From positions 1 through 24,689 of the forward strand of contig CAAFXG010000081.1 of NCBI GenBank assembly GCA_900766925.1: a stretch of 24,689 nucleotides of DNA. Reading direction: 5' to 3'. The notes under the pieces were generated by a model. It saw nothing but the letters and a program-made list of their open reading frames with translations. It did not search any database and had not been told where the DNA came from. A program made the position numbers and the translations under genes. The DNA comes from Lachnospiraceae bacterium. Lineage in GTDB: Bacteria > Bacillota > Clostridia > Lachnospirales > Lachnospiraceae. Of this stretch, positions 16,909 through 24,669 are shown in pieces (the stretch's first letter is position 1; each line of letters starts with the position of its first letter).

Positions 16909-18003
16909 CTAGTCCCTCTGATTCAAATAAATTGTTAAAATATTTTTATTGCCATACGCCTCATTACTATGCTGAAAGTACTGAATTCCGGGAATTTCGA
17001 ACAGTTTATTTAAATCATATACACTTTCATAATAATCATACACAACAACCTCTATTGTCCCCGTTATATTTCTGGCTGCACAATCTTTTACGGCATTAAG
17101 GAATCCGGAATAATCACAAACAAGGTTGTTCATTTCAAAGTAGTTGTACTTTGAACTGTTACACGGTGAAAACTCATCTTTGTCCCATGTATGGGAATCA
17201 TCCATTATATCATCGGTAACATTAAAGAAGGTATGTCCCGCAAAGCTCCCTCTGTCAGGGATTGCATCATCCCATGTAGAATCAACCTGATACCAGTCAC
17301 CATCAAGTAAGATTCTGTTCCATGCATGCAATTCCCCATCGGCATACCCTGTCATAATCTCATTTTCAATTCCAACACAGCTAAGAAGCAGTGCCATTGC
17401 TTCCGCATATCCGTTACACACTGCCGTTCCCTGTACAAGTACACCATATGCCCTGTATGCATATGACTGTGAATAGTCTACATAACCATATTTACAATGA
17501 GTAACTATATAATCGTGTATAGCAAGCTCCTTATCATAATCACTCATATCATCAGTAATTATTTTATCAAGAATATCCACAACACTCTCATACAGCTTTG
17601 CTGCCTGAGGTCTGTCATCCGGTATTTCCTGGCCCGAAACATATTTCTGATACACATAATAATTATCAGATATCTCATATCTAAGCATAACACGCATTCC
17701 CTTTGGACCATTCTCCATAATTGAATACTGTGCAACTGAGCCATTCATACTGCATATTTTATCATTTATATTTTCTATTTCCTGCTCTGATATCCCCGTT
17801 ATATAAAAATTACCTGTTTTGGCCCCATCATTAATTTGTTCATTAACCATATTGGTGAACTGGGCCATATCATATGCCGTAGCATCCTTGTGGAAATAGG
17901 CCCCAATCTCCCATCCATAGAAATAATAAACAGCAATAATACCCACAATTATAACCGGAAATATCCAATATATTTTAGGTTTCTGATTCATTATTCTCAT
18001 CAT
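16909..18003 (-). CDS. Membrane-anchored transglutaminase-like protein
   Basis: A 364-residue protein with one N-terminal membrane helix (about 11-29, no cleavage site, so a signal anchor with the bulk outside). The transglutaminase-like core has the catalytic triad Cys196 (GTAVCNGYAEA), His226 (GELHAWNRI) and Asp241 (QVDSTWDD), the usual order of the TgpA/CYK3-like superfamily. Members act as peptidases, amide transferases or wall-associated enzymes; the reaction here is unknown. Start may be 18003 or the ATG at 17991 (AAGGA about 11 bases upstream, better spacing); both overlap the small membrane gene upstream, indicating translational coupling. Confidence 0.87.
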   Translation of the reverse strand: MMRIMNQKPKIYWIFPVIIVGIIAVYYFYGWEIGAYFHKDATAYDMAQFTNMVNEQINDGAKTGNFYITGISEQEIENINDKICSMNGSVAQYSIMENGPKGMRVMLRYEISDNYYVYQKYVSGQEIPDDRPQAAKLYESVVDILDKIITDDMSDYDKELAIHDYIVTHCKYGYVDYSQSYAYRAYGVLVQGTAVCNGYAEAMALLLSCVGIENEIMTGYADGELHAWNRILLDGDWYQVDSTWDDAIPDRGSFAGHTFFNVTDDIMDDSHTWDKDEFSPCNSSKYNYFEMNNLVCDYSGFLNAVKDCAARNITGTIEVVVYDYYESVYDLNKLFEIPGIQYFQHSNEAYGNKNILTIYLNQRD

Positions 18004-18145
18004 CCTTATCGTTACTTCCGTTATTTTTACCTGAAATAATCAGGACAACCATTAATATTACAGAAACTATCAGGCAAACTGCAATAAGCAGGGGCTTACT
18101 GCTGTCACCTGTAACAGCCGACATTAATGCAAAATTATTATACAT
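17975..18145 (-). CDS. Small single-pass membrane protein
   Basis: A 56-residue protein: a short N-terminal segment (MYNNFALMSAVTGDSSKP), a hydrophobic helix of about 21 residues and an acidic, hydrophilic tail (DKDDENNESET). The ATG at 18145 has GGAAGG seven bases upstream; an upstream TTG at 18166 is less likely. It overlaps the transglutaminase-like gene by 17 or 29 bases. Its compact size, RBS and overlap argue that it is real and works with its neighbour; the function is unknown. The TGD-plus-helix pattern recalls cell-wall anchor tails, but no sorting motif or basic cap is present. Confidence 0.65.
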   Translation of the reverse strand: MYNNFALMSAVTGDSSKPLLIAVCLIVSVILMVVLIISGKNNGSNDKDDENNESET

Positions 18146-18227
18146 ATCTGTACCTTCCTTGTTCAATTATTATAGGTATTATTGTAAAGGAACAATTCTG
18201 CAAAGGCAACCATTTTATTATTTTTCC

Positions 18228-18256
18228 TTGAAGCAAATCCAAATCTGTTGTAGAAT
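18228..18256 (+). promoter_or_regulatory. Sigma-A promoter of argH
   Basis: TTGAAG (18228-18233), 17 bases, TAGAAT (18251-18256). Predicted start near 18263, with AGAGG (18281-18285) 9 bases before the argH ATG. It lies in the divergent gap with the small membrane protein gene. I saw no ARG box in the few bases available. Confidence 0.65.
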
Positions 18257-18294
18257 GTTTTGATGTATATAAACGAAATGAGAGGTACAAAACT

Positions 18295-19683
18295 ATGGCA
18301 CAACTTTGGGGCGGACGTTTCACAAAAGAAACAGATAAATTAGTATATAATTTTAATGCATCCATCTCCTTTGACCAAAAATTCTACAGACAGGATATAA
18401 GAGGAAGCATTGCACACGTTACAATGCTGGCTGCTTCAGGAATATTAACCGAAGACGAAAAGCTTCAGATAATTGACGGCTTAAACAGCATATTGAAGGA
18501 TGTTGAAAATGGTTCACTTGAAATAACAGATGAATATGAGGATATACATAGCTTCGTTGAAGCTAACCTTATAGCCAGAATAGGTGACGTAGGTAAAAAG
18601 CTTCATACCGGCCGTTCAAGAAACGATCAGGTTGCACTTGATATGAAGCTGTATGTCCGCGATGAAATCATTGAGGTTAAAAAGCTTCTCATTGTTCTTG
18701 TCAAGGAACTGCACAGGCTCATGAAGGAAAACACAGAAACCTATATGCCGGGATTTACACATTTACAAAAGGCACAGCCGGTTACCTTTGCACACCATGT
18801 CGGTGCATATATGGAGATGTTCAAGCGTGATATAAGCAGAATGACAAATATATACGACAGAATGAACTATTGTCCGCTTGGTGCAGGCGCATTAGCAGGA
18901 ACAACATATCCACTCGACAGGGAGCTTACTGCAAAACTTCTGGATTTTTATGGTCCTACCCTAAACAGTATGGACTCTGTGTCAGACAGGGATTACATAA
19001 TAGAAATGCTTTCTGCATTTTCAACAATAATGGTTCATCTTTCAAGATTTTCAGAGGAAATAATTGTCTGGAATTCAAACGAATATCAGTTTGTTGAACT
19101 TGATGACGCATACAGTACCGGAAGCTCCATAATGCCACAAAAGAAAAATCCGGATATAGCAGAGCTTGTCCGTGGCAAAACAGGCAGGGTTTACGGTGCA
19201 CTTACATCCATACTTACAACAATGAAGGGGCTTCCACTTGCATACAACAAAGACATGCAGGAGGATAAGGAGCTTACCTTTGATGCCATTGATACAGTTA
19301 AAGGCTGCCTTGCATTGTTTACGGGAATGATTTCGACAATGAAGCTCAATAAGCCTGCAATGGAAAAGAGTGCAATGAACGGCTTTACCAACGCAACCGA
19401 TGCTGCAGATTACCTTGTTAATCATGGTGTACCTTTTCGTGATGCACATGGTATAGTAGGAAGACTGGTTCTCTACTGTATCGATAAAAATATTTCTTTG
19501 CTTGATATGACGCTTGACGAATACAAGGCAATAAGTCCTGTGTTTGAAAATGATATATATCAGGCTATCAGCCTGAAGGAATGCGTAAGCAAACGTAACA
19601 CAATCGGTGCTCCGGGCAAGGAGGCAATAGCAAAGGTTATCGAAATCAACGAAGCATTTATCAATGAGCTTGATACCAAATAA
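18295..19683 (+). CDS. argH: Argininosuccinate lyase
   Basis: A 462-residue fumarase/aspartase superfamily enzyme that cleaves argininosuccinate to arginine and fumarate, the last step of arginine synthesis. The start MAQLWGGRFTKETDKLVYNFNASI is typical. HTGRSRNDQVALD contributes to the active site, and the superfamily signature is GSSIMPQKKNPD, whose first Ser region forms the mobile catalytic loop. Length is normal for the family. There is no argG or other arginine gene next to it; the following gene is a small acidic protein. A promoter lies just upstream. Confidence 0.97.
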   Translation: MAQLWGGRFTKETDKLVYNFNASISFDQKFYRQDIRGSIAHVTMLAASGILTEDEKLQIIDGLNSILKDVENGSLEITDEYEDIHSFVEANLIARIGDVGKKLHTGRSRNDQVALDMKLYVRDEIIEVKKLLIVLVKELHRLMKENTETYMPGFTHLQKAQPVTFAHHVGAYMEMFKRDISRMTNIYDRMNYCPLGAGALAGTTYPLDRELTAKLLDFYGPTLNSMDSVSDRDYIIEMLSAFSTIMVHLSRFSEEIIVWNSNEYQFVELDDAYSTGSSIMPQKKNPDIAELVRGKTGRVYGALTSILTTMKGLPLAYNKDMQEDKELTFDAIDTVKGCLALFTGMISTMKLNKPAMEKSAMNGFTNATDAADYLVNHGVPFRDAHGIVGRLVLYCIDKNISLLDMTLDEYKAISPVFENDIYQAISLKECVSKRNTIGAPGKEAIAKVIEINEAFINELDTK

Positions 19684-19733
19684 GCAAAATGGGATTTTAT
19701 ATTATAAATAATATTTAAGAAAGGCAGATTTAT

Positions 19734-20006
19734 ATGAATAATACCACAAAAGCAAAATATGATCTTGCAACAAGAATGTTGAAGGGCAAAATCGATGTTG
19801 ATGATGTTGTAATGATGTCAGGTCTTACCAGACAGGAGGTTGAGAAGCTTAAGGATGAAGTTGTTCCAAAGAACACAGACGCAGAAATCTTAAGCAAGCT
19901 TGATAATGTAGACCTGGATATAGGACAACTCCTCTTCGACGATCTTCCTGCCGAAGATATTGAACTTGAAGGATTCCACGATACCACAGGCTCAGATGAA
20001 GAATAA
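19734..20006 (+). CDS. Small acidic protein of unknown function with a predicted helix-turn-helix-like N-terminus
   Basis: A 90-residue soluble acidic protein. The N-terminal half, KAKYDLATRMLKGKIDVDDV and SGLTRQEVEKLKDEV, resembles the short helical tail (TGLSxEEIxxL) common at the end of Rpn/PD-(D/E)XK-type proteins, though here there is no nuclease domain. The C-terminal half is acidic and probably disordered. AGAAAGG about 9 bases upstream supports this start. It lies 50 bases after argH and 112 before sigG. Function is not known. Confidence 0.65.
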   Translation: MNNTTKAKYDLATRMLKGKIDVDDVVMMSGLTRQEVEKLKDEVVPKNTDAEILSKLDNVDLDIGQLLFDDLPAEDIELEGFHDTTGSDEE

Positions 20007-20118
20007 TTATTAAATTAAATACTCATACTTCCACAAAATACCATTATGTCATTTGTATAGAAAATATCCAAAATGTAAATCCTTTACATATCAAGGGTTA
20101 CATGAGGAGGAAACAAAA

Positions 20119-20898
20119 ATGGCATTAAATAAGGTTATGATTTGTGGGGTAAACACATCAAAGCTTCCTCTCCTGTCAGATGACGAAAAGGAAGCTTTAT
20201 TTGAGCGAATCGAAAAAGGCGACAAACAGGCCCGCGAACAATTTATTAAAGGTAATCTCAGGCTTGTATTAAGCGTCATTCAAAGATACACCGGTAACAG
20301 TAACGAATGTGCTGACGACCTGTTTCAGGTTGGCTGCATAGGGCTTATAAAAGCCTTAGATAATTTTGACAGAACACTTGAGGTGAAATTTTCCACATAT
20401 GCCGTACCTATGATTATTGGTGAAGTACGGCGATACATTCGTGATAATAACGCTATTCGTGTTTCAAGGTCACTAAGGGATATTGCATACAAAGCAATTT
20501 ATGCAAGGGACATGCTTACAAATAAAAATGATAAGGAACCAACCATTGAAGAGATTTCCAAGGCAATCGACATACCAAAGGAGGATATCGTAAATGCATT
20601 TGATGCAATTGCAACTCCCATGTCCTTATATGAACCTGTATATCAGGAGGGTCAGGACGTTCTGTATCTTATGGACCAGGTTAGTGACAAAAAGAACCGT
20701 GAAGAAAACTGGATTGAAAACATATCGTTAAAAGAAGCAATGGACAGACTCGATGACAGGGAATACAACATTATTAAGCTTCGGTTTTTTGAAGGGAAAA
20801 CACAGACTGAGGTTGCATCAGAAATTGCCATATCACAGGCTCAGGTAAGCCGTCTCGAAAAAAATGCATTAAAATCAATGCGCAACTACCTAAAATAG
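20119..20898 (+). CDS. sigG: Sporulation sigma factor SigG
   Basis: A 259-residue late forespore sigma factor. The N-terminus MALNKVMICGVNTSKLPLL is the SigG hallmark that binds its regulator CsfB/SpoIIAB-type partners. Region 2 (NLRLVLSVIQRYTGN, DDLFQVGCIGLIKALDNFD, VKFSTYAVPMIIGEVRRYIRDNNAIRVSRSLRD) and region 4 (FFEGKTQTEVASEIAISQAQVSRLE) are intact, and length matches the Bacillus protein (260). I chose the ATG at 20119, with GAGGAGG 8 bases upstream. Unlike Bacillus, spoIIGA-sigE is not next to it. A weak SigF-like candidate, GTATA (20055-20059) then GTAAATCCTT (20075-20084) after 15 bases, precedes it and fits SigF control but is not a strong match. Convergent with the FHA gene. Confidence 0.95.
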   Translation: MALNKVMICGVNTSKLPLLSDDEKEALFERIEKGDKQAREQFIKGNLRLVLSVIQRYTGNSNECADDLFQVGCIGLIKALDNFDRTLEVKFSTYAVPMIIGEVRRYIRDNNAIRVSRSLRDIAYKAIYARDMLTNKNDKEPTIEEISKAIDIPKEDIVNAFDAIATPMSLYEPVYQEGQDVLYLMDQVSDKKNREENWIENISLKEAMDRLDDREYNIIKLRFFEGKTQTEVASEIAISQAQVSRLEKNALKSMRNYLK

Positions 20899-20918
20899 AC
20901 CTCTTTAATAACACAAAT

Positions 20919-21085
20919 ACCAAGCTGCCCGGTAAGCGGTAATTAGGAGTATTATAAATACACGCTCTCGCTCGGTTGCTCACGTAGCGGTACTAAACTC
21001 GCATATAGTACACGCTCGTTAAGTACCGACGTTCACAAACGGTCTTTAATAATACTCCTAATTACCGCTTACCGGGCAGCTTGGT
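20919..21085. repeat. Long inverted repeat, 37-bp perfect arms around a 93-nt structured centre, between convergent genes
   Basis: Left arm 20919-20955 and right arm 21049-21085 are exact reverse complements over 37 bases. Outside them TTAATAA (20905-20911) and TTATTAA (21094-21100) pair as well with a one-base bulge, so the element spans essentially the whole gap between sigG (ends 20898) and the FHA gene (ends 21105). The 93-base centre is richer in GC, contains ACACGCTC twice, and includes an inner 7-bp inverted pair (CGGTACT at 20987-20993 with AGTACCG at 21022-21028). No T-run follows either arm, so this is not an ordinary terminator. It shows no similarity to the repeat at 24438 that I can see. 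Confidence 0.95.
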
Positions 21086-21104
21086 CTTATGTCTTATTAA
21101 GATG

Positions 21105-22019
21105 TTATCTTACCCAGTATTTGAATTCTTCGTCTGCCATTCTGATATAATCATCATTTTGAAGCATTACATCAAAATCCGGCTGAATCAACCTTCCGTT
21201 AATATATGTGTGGTTGGTTGAATTATTATCTCTAATATAACATTCTCCATTGCTTATCTTAAATGTGCAATGCTTACGGCTTATCTTGCGATTATCAGCT
21301 ACCTGATAATCACATTCTGCCGATTTGCCTACAACAAACTCAGACTTTTCGATGGCAATAAGGGCATTAGTCCTAACCCTGACAAGATACGGAATAATGT
21401 TTTTATACTGCATCTGCTGCAAAACAGTAGTTTCACCCTCACCATTATCCTCAACATCCTTCTCTATAGCATCTCTTTCAAGCTCTAATATAAAATTATA
21501 AAACTCCTTAAGAGAAAACATCATGCGACTGTCAAGATAATGTAATATCTGATCAACACACGATACGCACTGCATATCAGCAAATCTTACCTTTGCAATA
21601 AAATTCTGGATAAACTCACATATATTACAATCGGAAAAGTTCTTCTCAACAGGCATATAAATAAGCTGTACATTTAAATTTGACAATTCTATATACATAT
21701 ACTTTGTATTCAACAGTACCTTTTTGAGTGGCATATCATGCTCCTCAAAAAACATAAGCTGATTTAAAATATTAGAAAGAATTGATAAAAACTCAGCCTT
21801 GTATAACTGCTTTCTCAAAAACTGACTAAGTGGCAGCGTTGCCGGTATTATGTATGCTAAAACATTTACTCCGTCAACACTTGTAATTTGACATGTCGAT
21901 ACATTTCCAACAAAATCACTGTTGAAAATATCAAGTTCCTTCTGATTAACCGAAACGTCATCGTCCACGCGGAAATTCAGATTAAAATTCTCATAACTTT
22001 CTACTTCCAGCTGTTCCAT
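21105..22019 (-). CDS. FHA-domain protein with DUF6382-like N-terminal region
   Basis: A 304-residue soluble protein. Residues about 10-185 match the pattern of the DUF6382 region found before FHA domains in Clostridia. Residues about 222-304 are an FHA phosphothreonine-recognition domain: FVVGKS, a KISRKHCTF loop (Ser248, Arg/Lys, His250) and NNSTNHTYING; these are the phosphopeptide-binding residues. It may respond to a Ser/Thr kinase encoded elsewhere. GGAGG lies six bases before the ATG, and the site overlaps the stop of the hydrogenase-like gene 10 bases upstream, so the two are translated together. What it binds is unknown; the DUF name is from memory, moderate. Confidence 0.87.
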   Translation of the reverse strand: MEQLEVESYENFNLNFRVDDDVSVNQKELDIFNSDFVGNVSTCQITSVDGVNVLAYIIPATLPLSQFLRKQLYKAEFLSILSNILNQLMFFEEHDMPLKKVLLNTKYMYIELSNLNVQLIYMPVEKNFSDCNICEFIQNFIAKVRFADMQCVSCVDQILHYLDSRMMFSLKEFYNFILELERDAIEKDVEDNGEGETTVLQQMQYKNIIPYLVRVRTNALIAIEKSEFVVGKSAECDYQVADNRKISRKHCTFKISNGECYIRDNNSTNHTYINGRLIQPDFDVMLQNDDYIRMADEEFKYWVR

Positions 22020-22029
22020 ATCATTCCTC

Positions 22030-23463
22030 CTAATCTAATTTAACGGCATTTGAAATTGACTCCCCGATAGTGATGTCACCAGCCGCTTTACCATAATTTT
22101 CAACATCCATCCTGCTCTTTGCCATGTGTGTAAGACAACCGTTGCCATTGACACAGCCACCGGTACAGGCCATTCCTTCAATGAAATTACCATCAAGCAT
22201 ATCCCGTCTTAGCTTAAGCAATGCCACCTTACACTCCTCTATACCATTACATACAACAGGTCTTAACCCAAAATCCTCCTTGCTCTTTTCTTTGATGCCT
22301 TCCTTAACAGCGTCTGTAAGTCCGCCTGATCTGGCAAATATTCTTCCGTAGTAGGATGCATCTGACACGGCAGTTTCCTCAAGATTAATAATATCTATGT
22401 CCCTGCTGTCAAACAGAGCCTGAAGCTCTTCAAAGGTTATCGCGCTGTCAACATATGGCGCCACTGAAGCTTTTTTAATTTCTGCCTTCTTGGCTGTACA
22501 TGGTCCAATAAAAATAACCTTGGCCGTAGGGTCTATTTCCTTGATATGCCTGCCAATCATAGCCATCGGCGAAAGCGTAGATGATACGTAAGGTAACATA
22601 TCAGGGAAAGACTTTGCAACATAGGAAACAAACGCAGGACAACAGGAGCTTGTCAGCATACCTCTTTCAATAAGCTCCTCCGTCTCCTCCATGGTTGTCA
22701 TATCCGCACCAAGTGCAACCTCAACAACCTCGTCAAAGCCAAGCTGCTTTATTCCTGTCAGTATCTGCCCAAGCTTGGCATATATAAACTGACCCGCAAT
22801 TGCAGGAGCAACAGCCGCATATACCTTATAATTCTTTCCACCATTACTTCCCTTGATTATATTAATTACATCGAGAATATATGATTTCTCATTGATTGCG
22901 CCAAACGGACATTGGTATACACAGGCACCACAGGATATACATTTGTCATTATCTATCTTAGCCGCCTGTTCCTCATTCATGGTTATCGCTCCAACCTTAC
23001 ATGCCTGTTGACACGGGCGTTTGAAATCTGTAATGGCACTATACGGGCAAACCTTTGCACACTGACCGCATTCCTTACACTTAGTTTTGTCTATATGTGC
23101 CTTCTGATGTTCATCAATTGTTATTGCACCAAACTTACATGCATCTGCACACCTGTGTGCCATACATCCCATACAATGTCTGCTGACCTCATATCCGCCT
23201 ACAGGACATTCTGCACAGGCCAGCTCAAGTACCTCAATAATATTCTCATTGTCCTTATCTCCACCCATTGCAAGCTTAACTCTCTCACCTACAATGGCTC
23301 TCTCCTTATAAATACAACACCGCATTGTCGGTTTGGGACCCGGAATAATAATCTCAGGTATATCTAAAATACCCTCTAAAAGTCTGTCCTCCCATGCCAT
23401 TCTGGCAGTCTCACGTAATACCTTATATCTTAAATATTGTATTCTGGTATCAAACTTTCTCAT
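22030..23463 (-). CDS. [FeFe]-hydrogenase-like iron-sulfur protein, group B (B1/B3) type
   Basis: A 477-residue cytosolic protein. H-cluster motifs are present: TSSCCPAF (Cys274-275), GPCTAKKAE (Cys322) and EGMACTGGCVNGNGC (Cys433, Cys437). The last has GNG where group A enzymes have GGG. The N-terminal half has two clear 4Fe-4S sites: Cys129/132/135 with Cys139, and Cys175/178/181 with Cys185; extra cysteines at 97, 100, 105, 109, 151 and 155 complete further clusters. The N-terminal MRKFDTRIQYLRYKVL start and order of clusters fit group B1/B3, whose physiological reaction is uncertain (hydrogen turnover or sensing). The ATG at 23463 is used because AGGAGG lies six bases upstream. It is followed at once by the FHA gene. 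Maturation genes (hydEFG) are not in the window. Confidence 0.9.
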   Translation of the reverse strand: MRKFDTRIQYLRYKVLRETARMAWEDRLLEGILDIPEIIIPGPKPTMRCCIYKERAIVGERVKLAMGGDKDNENIIEVLELACAECPVGGYEVSRHCMGCMAHRCADACKFGAITIDEHQKAHIDKTKCKECGQCAKVCPYSAITDFKRPCQQACKVGAITMNEEQAAKIDNDKCISCGACVYQCPFGAINEKSYILDVINIIKGSNGGKNYKVYAAVAPAIAGQFIYAKLGQILTGIKQLGFDEVVEVALGADMTTMEETEELIERGMLTSSCCPAFVSYVAKSFPDMLPYVSSTLSPMAMIGRHIKEIDPTAKVIFIGPCTAKKAEIKKASVAPYVDSAITFEELQALFDSRDIDIINLEETAVSDASYYGRIFARSGGLTDAVKEGIKEKSKEDFGLRPVVCNGIEECKVALLKLRRDMLDGNFIEGMACTGGCVNGNGCLTHMAKSRMDVENYGKAAGDITIGESISNAVKLD

Positions 23464-23526
23464 AGTTCCTCCTAAGAAAGACTTCAACAAGACAACAATA
23501 AAGTCTCTCATAATTCATATATGATA

Positions 23527-23555
23527 ATCTTAATCCGTAAAACACAATATGTCAA
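23527..23555 (-). promoter_or_regulatory. Promoter of the hydrogenase-like/FHA operon
   Basis: On the minus strand TTGACA (23550-23555) and TAAGAT (23527-23532) are 17 bases apart, 64 bases upstream of the start codon. No obvious operator was found. Confidence 0.65.
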
Positions 23556-23625
23556 TGACACTCGCACAAAGAATAATTACTATTGCAATTATATCATGTT
23601 ACAAAAGAAAACAAAATAATTATAT

Positions 23626-23704
23626 CAAAATATGGTTTTATAAGTTTAAAAAAAATAATAAATCTTGGAAAATAATATACTAATTTTTAACAAAATATAG
23701 TTTT
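23626..23704 (+). promoter_or_regulatory. Direct repeat CAAAATATRGTTTT, two copies 65 bp apart
   Basis: Copies at 23626-23639 and 23691-23704 differ at one base. Each is close to palindromic (AAAA...TTTT). The second copy ends three bases before the -35 box of the response regulator, about six helical turns from the first. This is consistent with an autoregulatory site, but AT-rich background makes chance possible. Confidence 0.35.
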
Positions 23705-23707
23705 TTA

Positions 23708-23736
23708 TTGTAACTTCATATATTTTATTATAAAAT
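23708..23736 (+). promoter_or_regulatory. Likely promoter of the response regulator
   Basis: TTGTAA (23708-23713), 17 bases, TAAAAT (23731-23736), giving a start near 23743 and a leader of about 47 bases. The region is very AT-rich, so this is a moderate call. Confidence 0.5.
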
Positions 23737-23789
23737 AAAGTATATTATTGAACAAAGCTAAATTAAATTCATTCCAGGAGAACCTTAAC

Positions 23790-24416
23790 ATGAACGAATC
23801 CGCTCATATTATGATAATTGATGATGAAGACATAATGCTTAAGCTCATGCAAAAGATACTTAGTGATGAGGGTTATTTCATAACCACTGCCAAATCCGGA
23901 GAACAGGCTATTTCAGTACTAAACACAGGAATAACTCCTGACTTGATTTTACTGGACATAGCAATGCCTGTAATGGACGGATACGAAACCTTCAGACAAA
24001 TCAAGACCATAATTAATGTTCCGATTATTTTCCTTACCGGTAATAATGATACAGAATCTGAACTTATAGGTCTTCGTCTGGGTGCAATTGACTATATCAC
24101 CAAACCATTTGTTAAAGATATCCTTGTTACAAGGATCAAAAATCATCTGGACAACTTTAAAAATACACATATACAAAAGCAGGCTGTTGACTCCCCTGCC
24201 GTTATTTTTGACTATAACAAACTGAAAAATATGGAGGAAATACTGACAGATTCAGAATTGAAGGTAGCTAAAATGATTGCACTCGGCTACACCAACCAGG
24301 AGATAGCTGATAATCTCAGCTATTCCTATGGATATGTCAAAAAGGTTGCATATCGTATTTTTGACAAGCTTGATGTCAGTAAACGCAATGAAGTAAGACC
24401 TTTTTTTGTAAAATAA
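23790..24416 (+). CDS. Orphan response regulator, receiver plus LuxR-type DNA-binding domain
   Basis: A 208-residue two-component regulator (NarL/FixJ type). The receiver domain (about 7-125) has the acidic pair in MIIDDEDIM, phosphoacceptor Asp in LILLDIAMP, and the switch Lys in ITKPF. The C-terminal domain (about 150-205) is a LuxR-type helix-turn-helix: LTDSELKVAKMIALGYTNQEIADNLSYSYGYVKKVAYRIFDKLDVSKR. I chose the ATG at 23790 (AGGAG 9 bases upstream); a TTG at 23748 gives a longer form. No histidine kinase gene lies next to it in the window. Its stop is 22 bases from the long hairpin repeat. Confidence 0.92.
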   Translation: MNESAHIMIIDDEDIMLKLMQKILSDEGYFITTAKSGEQAISVLNTGITPDLILLDIAMPVMDGYETFRQIKTIINVPIIFLTGNNDTESELIGLRLGAIDYITKPFVKDILVTRIKNHLDNFKNTHIQKQAVDSPAVIFDYNKLKNMEEILTDSELKVAKMIALGYTNQEIADNLSYSYGYVKKVAYRIFDKLDVSKRNEVRPFFVK

Positions 24417-24437
24417 GCATTTCATAAACACCGGTTG

Positions 24438-24669
24438 GCTGTGACAGCAGCTATAAACAGGGTCAGACAGCCGTTATAAATTATAAGCGCATACTGTTTG
24501 AATGACTTTGTTATGCAATGGAGAAGAGACTTAAAAATCATGGAACTCCATGTGAACATGATTTTTGATTTATAAGGCTCTTCGAAATGTCCTGCATAAC
24601 GGAACGAAAACAGTATGCGCTTATAATTTATAACGGCTGTCTGACCCTGTTTATAGCTGCTGTCACAGC
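24438..24669. repeat. Long near-continuous hairpin, 62-bp perfect arms, with nested inner stems
   Basis: Arms 24438-24499 and 24608-24669 are exact reverse complements over 62 bases. Between them, GTTATGC (24510-24516) pairs with GCATAAC (24594-24600), GAAGAG (24523-24528) with CTCTTC (24578-24583), and AAAAATCATG (24533-24542) with CATGATTTTT (24557-24566), so one strand could fold as a single branchless 232-base hairpin. Outside the arms ATAAACAC and GTGTTCAT continue the pairing imperfectly. It begins 22 bases after the response regulator. No T-run follows the right arm. Bases 1-81 carry a diverged copy. Confidence 0.95.

Noticed and set aside
19075..19449. 124-residue leftward open frame inside argH
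   Set aside because: It is antisense to a highly conserved coding region and has no ribosome binding site.
22912..23367. 151-residue rightward open frame
   Set aside because: It is the complement of the cysteine-rich part of the hydrogenase-like gene, has no ribosome binding site and its composition is not protein-like.
24438..24669. Retron or tRNA-type structured gene as the explanation of the hairpin
   Set aside because: No reverse transcriptase gene lies in the window, and there is no priming-G or tRNA-like arm; the hairpin is described as a repeat element only.
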